A stretch of 64,000 nt of DNA from positions 1,780,396 to 1,844,395 of the forward strand of contig NZ_LR027842.1 of the NCBI RefSeq assembly GCF_900607225.1. Direction: 5' to 3'. This DNA is from [Pseudopropionibacterium] massiliense. GTDB taxonomy: Bacteria > Actinomycetota > Actinomycetes > Propionibacteriales > Propionibacteriaceae. This document shows positions 8,669 to 17,518 of this stretch, one piece after another. Each line of letters begins with the position of its first letter. Within the stretch, counting starts at the first letter, position 1. Position numbers and translations under genes: made by a program. The notes under the pieces are model-generated. The model was not told where the DNA came from. It ran no database searches and saw only the letters and a program-made list of their open reading frames with translations.

Positions 8669-9668
8669 TCACAGACTCGCGGCGACCAGCACCTCGACCA
8701 GCTGTTCGGGTTCGAAGATGAGCTTGGTGTCGAACCGCTCATCGAGCGTGCCGTCCTTCTCCCGCGTCAAGGCTTGGACCCACTGTTGCTCGGTGAACAC
8801 CACGTCGCAGTAGACCGCGGGAGGCGGGAAGTTGGACGAGGTCGATGAAGTCGTTCGCCTTCCACTTCTGGTGCGAACGCGGATGGAGGTGCTTGCTCAC
8901 TCGCAGAGCGTTCGTCACCCGGCGGGTGGGGAGGGACTCAACGGGTTGGAGCAGGCCAACTCCACCCAAAGTCTCGGTCACTGCCGTGGCGCTGATACCC
9001 GCGGCCGTGACCCGCTCACGGATGGCCGGGGCGACATCGTTGAGGTCCGAGTGGACGACCGCAGGAAGCAACTCAGCGCGCGGCACCTTCCGCCGCGCGA
9101 TATCCTCAGCGACGCTAACTTCGTGCCGCACGAACAAGTCACCCCCGTTGACTAAGTCGAGTGGTAGGCTCGCGCGTGCGTGAGTGCTTGGACCTGCGCG
9201 CAGTAGTAGCTCTTCGAGCGGGCGGTCGATCGGAGTTCGGAGGTCGCTGCTCTTGTCTTCGGAGGCCGTCCGTTGGTCGGTCCGCCTCATGGATTTGTGG
9301 ACGCCACCGGCAGTCAGGTGCGCGATGCCTCGTCCGAAGACACGAGGCGCAGTCACATCGTTTGGCCGTCCGAAACGGGCGCGTAGGGCGATGTCGATCT
9401 CGTACTGAAAAAGTTGCTTGGGTGTGATGATGGCGTCGAAGTCGGACAACTCGATCATCGTGTCGACCAGGCGGTTCCTCGAGCAGTCGTTGTGGTTCTT
9501 GGCTGTCTCCCAGTACCGATACCGATCGAGGGGGAATGATGCCACTTCGTGCGCCCTTGTGGCCCGGCACATCTCGAGTGCATCGCGGTAGCGCGCGCCG
9601 TCCCGCCGGCCATGCGCTGCTCTGGCGAGACCGATCCATGCGAACTGATCGAGGTAGACGTGAAGCAC
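8669..9668 (-). pseudogene. PIN-like protein, frameshifted near its C-terminus
   Basis: The N-terminus (LHVYLDQFAWIGLARA) has the hydrophobic strand plus early Asp of PIN-type nuclease folds. The middle is helical, and a late KANDFIDLVQLP segment supplies further acidic residues. The uninterrupted frame runs to 8739 but ends in arginine-rich nonsense. Reading one base over from the GGG run at 8819-8821 gives a sensible end (VYCDVVFTEQQWVQALTRE..., then LDERFDTKLIF, stop at 8669). One extra base in a homopolymer thus breaks the gene, or is a sequencing error. The GTG start at 9668 has GAGGG upstream. The gene is third in line after the RloC-like ATPase and the helical-repeat protein. PIN proteins are usually RNases, but this specific family is not known to me. 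Confidence 0.65.
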
Positions 9669-9807
9669 GGGACCCTCAGATCACAACGGTGCACATGATC
9701 GAACTCACATCCACGGGCGTGCTCCCTTCCACTTGAGGGTAGTCGAGTGTGCTACGCGCGGCTCAATGTTCATGGGCACTCCCGGATTCGGCCGTTGCCG
9801 AGAGTAT

Positions 9808-12800
9808 CTAGGCGGACTCGTTGGCATCGCGGACGCAGTGGCCGTCGTTGCTGTGGTCGGTGGGGATGTCGAGCAGTGTGAGCAGGTTTCCATCCTTGTC
9901 GATGCAGTCGAGTAGGTCACGGTGTGGGATGTCATCGGTGGCGTATCTGTACCGGCGGGTCAGGAGGTCACGCATCGCGTTCTCACCGGGAGCTTCGGGC
10001 CGTCCGCGGAGGTTCCACCGCCGGGCGACTGACACCGTCTGAGTAAAGATGTGCATGTCGACGACGTCGTTGGTGAACTCTGACAGCGGAATCTTCGGGG
10101 AAGCTGATCTCTCCGGTTCGCGGGCAAGGTCGAGCGCTCGCCGGGGGTCGCCTACACCGGGTCGTAGTCCTGCGCGTTTCATCCGCCAGTTCATGGAGGT
10201 GTTCACTAGAGCGACGAGAATTTGCCAGTCGAGCCAACCATCATTGCGTAGCCTCACAATGGTCGCTCGCCCGGCTTGGTCAGACAACAGTCGGGGGAGC
10301 GTGAACCGCAGGGCCTCATTGGCAACTTCGTACCGTTCGCGGATGGCCTGCAGCGACTCATCGCTGTCATAGCCCGGACCTGTAACGGTGGAGGCCGGCA
10401 AGTGCTCACACTCGGTGGGTTGGAAGGCGTCGGAGGACGACGGCCTGCTTGCGTCAGCGCATCGGGCGTAGTGATCGTCGTCCAGAAGGGCGGCGGTCTC
10501 CTCATAGGGGCGACCGATAGACACTTTGTGAATGAGGCCGCCTCTGAGTAGGGGCTCTAGGAGGTCCTGCAGTTCGTCTGGTGGGCGGACGTGGACGGCG
10601 TGGAGCAGTTGGTAGCACATCGCGAGGATCGCCCTGTTGCGCGCTTCGGGGCCCGTCAGCGAGTTCGATAGGGCAACGTTGGCCAGGACCTCGGGCCCCG
10701 CGGCGTCGATGTCGATCGAGTCGTCTTGTCTGCTGGCGCCGGGTCTCACGTCTACGGCGACCCGAACTGTGCTCTTGATCAGGACCGGGTTCATCGGTGC
10801 GATGTCAGCCAAGAGGACCTGGAGCGCGGCGACGAAGCCCTCGGCGGTCAGCACCGTCTCTCGGTTGTTGTCGAACTGGAAGGTCCAGCGGATGCCGAGG
10901 GCTTGGAAGGCGATGAGCCGCCTGTGGCCGACATCGCCGAGGAGTGGGCCAGCGAGCTGCTCGGCGACGCGAGCCTGGAACTCGTGCTCGGTCATGTCGA
11001 ATTGTGAGTCGTCATGCTCGATGACTTCGACCAACTGTTTGTACCAGTTCGTTGTCTTGTGGGCTGCTTCGATCAGTGGTTCAAGCTCGGGCCAGAATCT
11101 GCGGATGCCGGCTAGCTCCAAGGCAGCGTTGGTGTCGTGTGCTGCGAGGTCGGGGTGTTTGTCGTAGTCGAATGGATCGGTCAGCATCTGGTTGCGCGCG
11201 AGGAGTGCAACTTCGGTGAGTCGGGCTGCGTCGACCCAGGTACCGGCCTGCTGGGCGTACTGGGCTGTCTCCAGCAGGGCCTTGGGCACGTGCACCTGCA
11301 CGTCGGTGTCGTCGCTCATCATGGCCAGGGCGGCGGCGGTGCACGCGTACATCTTGGCCGCGTACATCAGTCCGAGGCCGGCGTACAGAGAGCCCAGGTA
11401 GCGAATCGTGAGGATGGCGTCGTAGATGGTGTCCCCGTTGAACCAACGTGCTTTCGCGTTATGCAGTTCGGCCAGAGCCTTCAGGGGTTGGCCGGCCCTC
11501 ACGAAGGCCATCGCGCGATCGCAGCATCGCTCGGCGGTGGCGGCGTCGCCCTGTACTTGGGCCAGCACGGTGTCGAAGCCGTCACGGACCTTTTCGTAGT
11601 CGGCATGCCCGGAGACTGCTGGCGCGTACATTGTGAACAGACGCGCGAGCTCGCTGGATGAATAGGCGCGAGCCCGTGGCAGTAGGTCGACCAACTGCGC
11701 CAGATAGGACATTGCCGTATCGAAGGCGAACAGGTACGACACCGGTATTGCCGAGGTATCGACGGCGGACTCGTCGAGTCTCACTCCGACGTTGGAGGCA
11801 ACTTCGACGGGTGGGGGCTTGCCGTCAGTCGTCTCGATGCGCTCCCAGTCCGGTACCAGGTGGGCGAACGCAAGCGTTCCCGTCAAGGTCGCTGCGCGTA
11901 CAGGATGTGTCGCCGAATCTGTTGCGTCGAGCAGGTTGACGAGGTGTGATCGTAGCCGCACCATCGCAGCATTGATCTCGGATGCCTCGGCTTTCGCGAC
12001 CCCCGTCATCCACATCGTCCCCCAGTACGAGCAGAGGGTCACAGCGTCGTCAACGATGTTCGGTCGGCTGCTCGTACACGCGTAATCGACGGCACGACGA
12101 ACCAAGTCCTCGATTCCGGCCGCGACGCCCATGCCCCGGAACCGTGCAATAGCCATCTCGTAGCACGCTCGGAATACCAACTCGGTGTCCGAGCCGTCTG
12201 CGGAGTCAGCCAGGAACGCCCCCATGAAGTCCAACCACTCCGGCAGGTCGGCGTTCGCGTGCTCGTCCCAGGTCGCGTGTCGAAGTCCGTGGGTGATCTC
12301 GCCTTGTACCGCTGGCGTCAGGGCTACTGGCCCATGGTTGTGACGCAACCCATCGATCAGGTCCGCGTACCACTGCGGTGCTGGCTCACCCTCCGGCGTG
12401 GGGACCAGATGCGAAGGTAGTTCGAGGTAGTGCCGTGCGACCCACACCAAGTCAACCTCGGCGAGGAACGTCGCGATGTCGCCACCGCAGAAGATGTCCA
12501 GGGTCACTCCGTAGGATTCGCGGGCGGTCTGCTGGAGGTCATGGGTCACGCCCTCGGAGATGGGGTGCACGCTGAAGAACGCGACGTGGTCAACGTCCGC
12601 CGCATCGTCGGCGCAGATGCCGGCGAGGTCACTGAGGACCTTCTGTTTCAGGCTTCCGCTTTGGACGGTGCAGGCAACCACCACCGGCGACGTGGAGGCG
12701 GCGGCCGCGAAGCCCGCCGAGTGCGGTAGCTCGTTCGGGAGGCGGGTTATGAACGTCTCCGCGTCTCGCTGCTGATCGCCGCTCGAACTGACAGGCCCGG

Positions 12801-12942
12801 TCGCGATCAAGATGTTCGAGCTGATCCGCTTCTGAGCAACCCGCGTCGCGATCTCCTCGAACCGATGATGCTCGTTCCGCGACGAGAGCTCGTCCAGGCG
12901 AAAACGGATGTACGCCTCTGCCTCAGGGATGTACTCAGTCAC
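9808..12942 (-). CDS. Large protein: N-terminal restriction-endonuclease-like domain plus helical-repeat body
   Basis: This is a predicted cytosolic protein of about 1,044 residues. The N-terminal ~180 residues carry a pattern seen at the head of many large actinobacterial defence-type proteins. Its parts are HHRFEEIATRVAQ, then RISSNILIATGPVSSSGDQQRD, then VVVACTVQ followed by a lysine-bearing helix. I read this as a degenerate restriction-endonuclease fold (Glu30, Asp56, Asp60, Gln93), where the usual E-x-K is not obvious. The rest is alpha-helical repeat sequence in the style of TPR arrays (for example around AYSSSELARLF and ALAELHNAKARW). No ATPase motif is seen. GTG at 12942 was chosen because GGGAGA precedes it; an ATG at 13023 is in frame. 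It lies 137 bp downstream of the zinc-hook ATPase gene (56 bp if the ATG at 13023 is used), and both probably share a transcript. Confidence 0.7.
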   Translation of the reverse strand: MTEYIPEAEAYIRFRLDELSSRNEHHRFEEIATRVAQKRISSNILIATGPVSSSGDQQRDAETFITRLPNELPHSAGFAAAASTSPVVVACTVQSGSLKQKVLSDLAGICADDAADVDHVAFFSVHPISEGVTHDLQQTARESYGVTLDIFCGGDIATFLAEVDLVWVARHYLELPSHLVPTPEGEPAPQWYADLIDGLRHNHGPVALTPAVQGEITHGLRHATWDEHANADLPEWLDFMGAFLADSADGSDTELVFRACYEMAIARFRGMGVAAGIEDLVRRAVDYACTSSRPNIVDDAVTLCSYWGTMWMTGVAKAEASEINAAMVRLRSHLVNLLDATDSATHPVRAATLTGTLAFAHLVPDWERIETTDGKPPPVEVASNVGVRLDESAVDTSAIPVSYLFAFDTAMSYLAQLVDLLPRARAYSSSELARLFTMYAPAVSGHADYEKVRDGFDTVLAQVQGDAATAERCCDRAMAFVRAGQPLKALAELHNAKARWFNGDTIYDAILTIRYLGSLYAGLGLMYAAKMYACTAAALAMMSDDTDVQVHVPKALLETAQYAQQAGTWVDAARLTEVALLARNQMLTDPFDYDKHPDLAAHDTNAALELAGIRRFWPELEPLIEAAHKTTNWYKQLVEVIEHDDSQFDMTEHEFQARVAEQLAGPLLGDVGHRRLIAFQALGIRWTFQFDNNRETVLTAEGFVAALQVLLADIAPMNPVLIKSTVRVAVDVRPGASRQDDSIDIDAAGPEVLANVALSNSLTGPEARNRAILAMCYQLLHAVHVRPPDELQDLLEPLLRGGLIHKVSIGRPYEETAALLDDDHYARCADASRPSSSDAFQPTECEHLPASTVTGPGYDSDESLQAIRERYEVANEALRFTLPRLLSDQAGRATIVRLRNDGWLDWQILVALVNTSMNWRMKRAGLRPGVGDPRRALDLAREPERSASPKIPLSEFTNDVVDMHIFTQTVSVARRWNLRGRPEAPGENAMRDLLTRRYRYATDDIPHRDLLDCIDKDGNLLTLLDIPTDHSNDGHCVRDANESA

Positions 12943-13079
12943 AGCTACATTCTCCCTCACGGTTCCGACGCACAACGGGTGAACAGCTTTCGCACCCGGC
13001 CTGCCGAGCGCGAGGACTGACATGAGGGCCTGTGGCTGGGACTCGGTTCCGCTGCGGCTGGTTGTGTCGCTGAGAGGAC

Positions 13080-15644
13080 CTAAGAAGTCGCCGCGTTGTA
13101 TGCGGTTCGTGCTTCGGTCAGCTCGGCCCAGTGGGCTTCGAGTCCGGCGAGTGTAGGGCTGACCCCGAGACTAGGCAGGGGTTGTGAGTGGCCGTCGATG
13201 TACCGGCATGCTTCCTCGAAGATGCGGTTGACGGTATCGATCGCAGCGGGAAGTGCTTCGGACTTGATCTTGGGCAAGTTGGTCATGCGCACGTTGGGTT
13301 GATAGCGCTGCGTGACGCCCTGGAGTAGTTCAGTCTCGGTGAAGACCTCACACCACGCGCGCACCCAGTCGTAACCCGTGCGGACCAGTGCCGCCCGCGC
13401 ATCGCCGTCCTGTGACTTTGCTGCCTGGATGGTCTCGTTGATGTTCTTCTTGATGTTGTTCAAGCTGTCCCAGCGGGGTCCTGTCGCTCGGGTGACCTTT
13501 CCTTTGCCCTCTTCATCGGTGATCTGGAAGTAGGAACAGCGCTTGGTTGCCTCCATGAGCGTAAGCAGCGTACTGGCGAAGAAGATGTCGTGGGTGAAGA
13601 CGATGACCTGTGTCGTGTCAGCGAGCGACGCGACGCGCTGCGCGACTTCGTTGATGCGGCGATGGTCGAGGCTTGAGACAGGATCATCGAAAATGACCGG
13701 CGCGGTGATTCCGGCGAGGCGCGCTTCGGCGAGGAAATCCGCTATTGCGAGGACCTTCTGCTCTCCTTCGGAGAGCACCTTGGACGGCTTGTGTTTCCCG
13801 CTGAGGATCTTGCGGCGTTGTGCACGACCTTGGCGGCCGACGAACTCCACGTGTAGCGCCGGCGCGCGAAGTGCCGCGCACTCTTCGTTGAAGAGCGCAT
13901 CAAAGCTCTCGTTGATCATCTGGTCACTTGCGGTCTTGGCCAGCCCGGTTACAGCGCGCAGGAGCCGAGGCATGGGCTTGGCGAGCAGCGTGAGCCGGTC
14001 AGCCTGCTTGGCGTCGCGTACGTGTGACTCGATGAGCGTCCACGACTTCGTCAGTTCTGCTGCGGCTTCTAGCTCGACGAGCTCCTTCTTCTTCTCGGCC
14101 AAGGTGTCAGCCCGTGTGGCTGCCTGTGCCCTCAGTTCACCGAGGGCCTGCTTGGCGGTATCCAGCGCCGAGCCGAGCGCTATCGCATCTGTGCCGGCGT
14201 GTTCGGTCAGCGCTATGTTCACAGCGGAAGCGGCGAGAAGCTGCTCGGATAGCTCCGCGATGGTGCTTAGGGTCCGGTCGAGTTGAACGTGGAAGTGAGG
14301 CTTGTCCTCAGTGTCTGCGTACTCGTCGGCGAAGGTAGAGATGTCGTTGACTTGGATCGAGGTGACCGGTTCTGTAAGTGCGTGGAGCCGCGCCTTTGAA
14401 GCGGCGATATCAGTGGTGATCTTATCTTCGAGGTATTCGGAGTACTTGGCGATCAGCGATCGCGCCGCTTCGTTCAGTGGCTGCCGGCAGTACAGGCACC
14501 GATCGACGTCGTGTGCTCCGACCGCGATGAGATGTGCTTGGTATGCCTCGCCGGCCTCGATGAAAGTGCTCCAGGTGTCGTCGGGCTCGGCCGGCAGGTC
14601 GGCTGCCTCGAACAGGGCGGCTCGGAAGGCGCGGTAGTCCTCTTCAAGTCCGTGGAGGGTGTCGCGTTCGCGGCCGTATGCCTCCACGTTGAAGTCAGCC
14701 ATCACGGTGGCCGCGTGGGAAGCTTGCGTCAAGACGCGTTCGACTCGCCATTGCAGCTTGATCTCAGCGCTGATGGTGTCCGCCTCCAGAGCGGCGACCG
14801 TGCGGCGCAGGTCACCGATACGTGTGTCTACGTCGGGATCGGAGTCGGCGAGCGACCTCAGGTGTTCCAGATCAGTGGACGCTCCCAGTGCCTCGATGAG
14901 CGGGTAAACCGTGGCGGTTCGTGGGAAACGGGGCAGAAGCCCTGTGGACCCAGATCGTAGGTCTTTGACGGCCTGGTCGATGTGGGCTTGCACCGACTTG
15001 ATTCCTGTGATGACGTGATTGAACAGTGCCAGGGCTGCTGGCACGTAGACGTACTCAAGGTCGTCATCGACGTGAAAGCTGACAGAAGGGCTGTCGAAGA
15101 TAGACATCCTGGTGAAGGGCGCAACGCCCTGTTGTCCGGTCCAAGTGTAGGTCTTCGTTTCAGTGCCGAGCATGTAGCCGACAAGTGCTGATTGGGGCTG
15201 CGGCGATGCGGCTTCGATGTCGCCGAGGATCACGTCGGCAGTGCGGCTCGCCGCGAGGGCTTTGAAGATGCGGGAGTACCCCGTTTTGCCTGTGCCGTTC
15301 TCTCCGAACAGGATCGTCAGGCCGGCATGCGGCTCGATGACTCCGCCCTCTACCAAGGCGTTGACACCAACGACATCGGAGAGCGAGGTAAGGGTCAGCG
15401 GCTCGATCGCCTCATCCTCGCGTTCTAGGGTGACAAGCGGCTCCTCCGTGGGGAGTTCGCGGGTATCGAGGGCTTTCTCTTGACGAAATAGGACGTAAGC
15501 TCTGGATTGCTCCTCGCTTCCGAGCGGACCGCCGCCGTTAAGCACGTGCCTCACGATGTAGCGGACCCATTCGTCGGAAACGTTCGCCCACTCGCTGAGC
15601 AGGTCGCGCGGGTCTACCCGTTGAGGTGGCGTCGCGTCTGTCAC
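13080..15644 (-). CDS. RloC/PrrC-like ATPase with zinc-hook motif and candidate anticodon-nuclease triad
   Basis: The protein of about 854 residues has an SMC/RecF-type ABC ATPase split by a coiled coil. The Walker A (FGENGTGKT) lies at about 113-121, followed by a long helical region with a CLYC pair at 383-386 that fits a zinc hook. The ABC signature LSEGEQ is near 624, Walker B VIFDDP near 650 and the THD switch near 684. The C-terminal part holds R762-x3-E766 and H819, the Arg-x3-Glu...His arrangement of the PrrC/RloC anticodon nuclease. RloC-type enzymes cut tRNA anticodons after phage or DNA-damage signals. The triad is read by eye and may be chance. The GTG at 15644 has GAGGGAGG six bases upstream. 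It is the first gene of the three-gene minus-strand cluster. Confidence 0.75.
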   Translation of the reverse strand: MTDATPPQRVDPRDLLSEWANVSDEWVRYIVRHVLNGGGPLGSEEQSRAYVLFRQEKALDTRELPTEEPLVTLEREDEAIEPLTLTSLSDVVGVNALVEGGVIEPHAGLTILFGENGTGKTGYSRIFKALAASRTADVILGDIEAASPQPQSALVGYMLGTETKTYTWTGQQGVAPFTRMSIFDSPSVSFHVDDDLEYVYVPAALALFNHVITGIKSVQAHIDQAVKDLRSGSTGLLPRFPRTATVYPLIEALGASTDLEHLRSLADSDPDVDTRIGDLRRTVAALEADTISAEIKLQWRVERVLTQASHAATVMADFNVEAYGRERDTLHGLEEDYRAFRAALFEAADLPAEPDDTWSTFIEAGEAYQAHLIAVGAHDVDRCLYCRQPLNEAARSLIAKYSEYLEDKITTDIAASKARLHALTEPVTSIQVNDISTFADEYADTEDKPHFHVQLDRTLSTIAELSEQLLAASAVNIALTEHAGTDAIALGSALDTAKQALGELRAQAATRADTLAEKKKELVELEAAAELTKSWTLIESHVRDAKQADRLTLLAKPMPRLLRAVTGLAKTASDQMINESFDALFNEECAALRAPALHVEFVGRQGRAQRRKILSGKHKPSKVLSEGEQKVLAIADFLAEARLAGITAPVIFDDPVSSLDHRRINEVAQRVASLADTTQVIVFTHDIFFASTLLTLMEATKRCSYFQITDEEGKGKVTRATGPRWDSLNNIKKNINETIQAAKSQDGDARAALVRTGYDWVRAWCEVFTETELLQGVTQRYQPNVRMTNLPKIKSEALPAAIDTVNRIFEEACRYIDGHSQPLPSLGVSPTLAGLEAHWAELTEARTAYNAATS

Positions 15645-15833
15645 TATCATCCTCCCTCGCCGTGAGCGCGAGGTCGGGGGCGACCGTGCTGCTCAGGCTC
15701 AATTCTAGAGCGACCGGCAGGCGCGCGAAGGGACAACCAACACACCGATAGGGCGCGTTGGTTCGCGGCCGGCCTCGGACCGCCGCGATCGTGACTACGC
15801 ACGCCGGTCAAGTGAGGCCTATCCCGGCGAGGG

Positions 15834-16219
15834 CTACCGCGCCGCGACGTAGGTAGGCGGTTCCTTCTGGCGCGGAGTCCGGTTCAGGGTCTCACGTGTT
15901 CGATCCCGGCGACGTGCACCAGCCTCTCGGATACGGGCGCGCACCAGAAGGACGAGGCTGATCGGCCCCATGATGATGAACTTCATCGCGTTCCACACCG
16001 ATTAGAACACGACCAGATGCAGCCAGCCTGGGGCACCCGTTCGAGGGCGTTGGTGCAAGTACTCGCGATCAGCAGGTAGGGAACGGCGAGGAGCATCGCG
16101 GGGATGCCCCACTTCAAGTTGCGTCGGCGTCGGATCGCGTCGAGCAGCCGGTTGGTCGGCATGTAGCGGCGCAGGTAGTAGCGGGTGTGGGCGCTGAGCG
16201 TCCAGATCAGGCGGATCAT
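15834..16219 (-). pseudogene. Small membrane protein of actinobacterial mobile elements, broken by frameshift and stop
   Basis: The frame from the ATG at 16219 reads MIRLIWTLSAHTRYYLRRYMP and a membrane helix near WGIPAMLLAVPYLL. It then slips near 16040 into another frame (APGWLHLVVF), where a TAA sits in place of a sense codon. The expected tail continues (WNAMKFIIMGPISLVLLVRARI...), ending at 15834. The intact form, about 120 residues with two helices, is a recurrent small protein near dprA and relaxase genes on actinobacterial integrated elements, often mislabelled 'sulfate permease'. Two separate lesions make this a decayed copy. It is divergent from the dprA pseudogene. Confidence 0.7.
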
Positions 16220-16429
16220 GGCGGGCCTCTCGTCACACGTATCTCTCCGTCGAGGAGGCAGTACGTGTATGAGCGCCCAAGCTGGGCCGTCCCGAAGGAC
16301 CCGCAATCGAGGAGAACCTGCCTCGGTTTGCACTTTACGCCCAAGCCCGGGCACATGGAACCCGCCCGCCCAGCGCCGGCGTGGGTGCACCTTCTCGGCG
16401 ACGGACCGACCGAGAGGGGACCCCGGATT

Positions 16430-17439
16430 ATGACCTCGTTCAGTGAGCTTGCCCGCGATGCGCGGGCGGCGCGGATGGTGTTGTCGATGCTGACCGAACC
16501 CGACGATGCGGTGACCGGGAGGCTGCTGGGCCGGCTCGGCGCCGTGAAGACGGTGGGGCTGCTCGATGGCAGCGGAAAGCTGCCGGGCTTGGGCCGTGTC
16601 GATGCGCGGGTCTGGCGTGACCGGCTCACCACGGCGGCGCGGCCCGATGAGCTGGCCGGCCGCCTCCGCCACGCTGAGGCGGCCGGGATCGGCGTGGTGA
16701 TCCCCGGCGACCGGGACTGGCCTGCCGCGCTGACCGATCTGAGTGTGCGGGAGCCTTTCGTGTTGTGGACGCGCGGAGCCGCGTCGTTTCTGTCACGTCC
16801 GTTCACGGACCTGCTGACGATCACCGGCTCACGAGCGGCGACCTCATACGGCGAGCGCGTCGCCGCGGACTTCGCCACCGATCTGGCACACGACGGGCGG
16901 GTGGTCGTCGCCGGCGGCGCGTACGGGATCGAGTGCGCCGCCCACCGCGCCGCTCTGGCCGCCGGTGGGGACACGATCGCCGTCCTCGCCGGTGGCGTCG
17001 ACCGCCCCTACCCCGCAGGGCACCGCGACCTGCTCGACCAGATCGCCGGCGTGGGGCTGTCAGCGAGACGCCACCGGGCGCGACGCCCACCCGGCACCGG
17101 TTCCTCGCGCGCAACCGGCTCCTGGCCGCCCTGTCGAACACGACCATCGTGGTCGAGGCCGGGGTCCGCTCCGGCGCGCTGCACACCGCCCGGCAGGCGT
17201 ACGACTTGGGTCGCAACGTCGGTGCGATCCCCGGCCCGGTGACCAGCGCCGCCAGCACCGGCCCCCACCAACTCATCGGTGACGGGCGGGCACGGATCGT
17301 CACCGATGCCGGACAGATCACCCACATGCTCCAGATGCACGAAGCCCTCCACAAGAGTCCGCAGCGGTCACCTCTCGGCTCAGCGTTCTCCCGCGACCAT
17401 GCACGCCGTGACCTCGGGCGCGATACTCCCTCACTGTGA
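16430..17439 (+). pseudogene. DprA-like DNA-processing protein, frameshifted
   Basis: The frame opened by the ATG at 16430 (GAGAGGGG upstream) contains an N-terminal helical part. It is followed by the DprA Rossmann core, with TITGSRAATSYGERVA, VVAGGAYGIECAAHRAAL and TIAVLAGGVDRPYPAGH. Between about 17,055 and 17,065 the frame changes. The remaining family blocks (SETPPG, RNRLLAAL, VVEAGVRSGALHTARQAYDLGRNVGAIPG) are in the next frame, which stops at 17439. In competence systems DprA loads RecA on single-stranded DNA. Copies like this one on mobile elements probably serve incoming plasmid DNA. The lesion agrees with the decay of neighbouring conjugation genes. Confidence 0.8.
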
Positions 17440-17518
17440 ACCGTCGCGTGACAACACGGCGGCTGCACCACGGCAGCCATCGACACGAGATGGAGAGCGT
17501 CAGCTGTAGGCTCAGATC

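Noticed and set aside
7100-9000. Search for a partial tRNA-Ala copy as the left attachment site of the first island
   Set aside because: No stretch matching the last 20 bases of the tRNA was found by eye, so the left border is not called.
9669-9807. Possible extra small gene between the PIN-like and helical-repeat genes
   Set aside because: No frame with a sensible start and fold pattern in these 139 bases.
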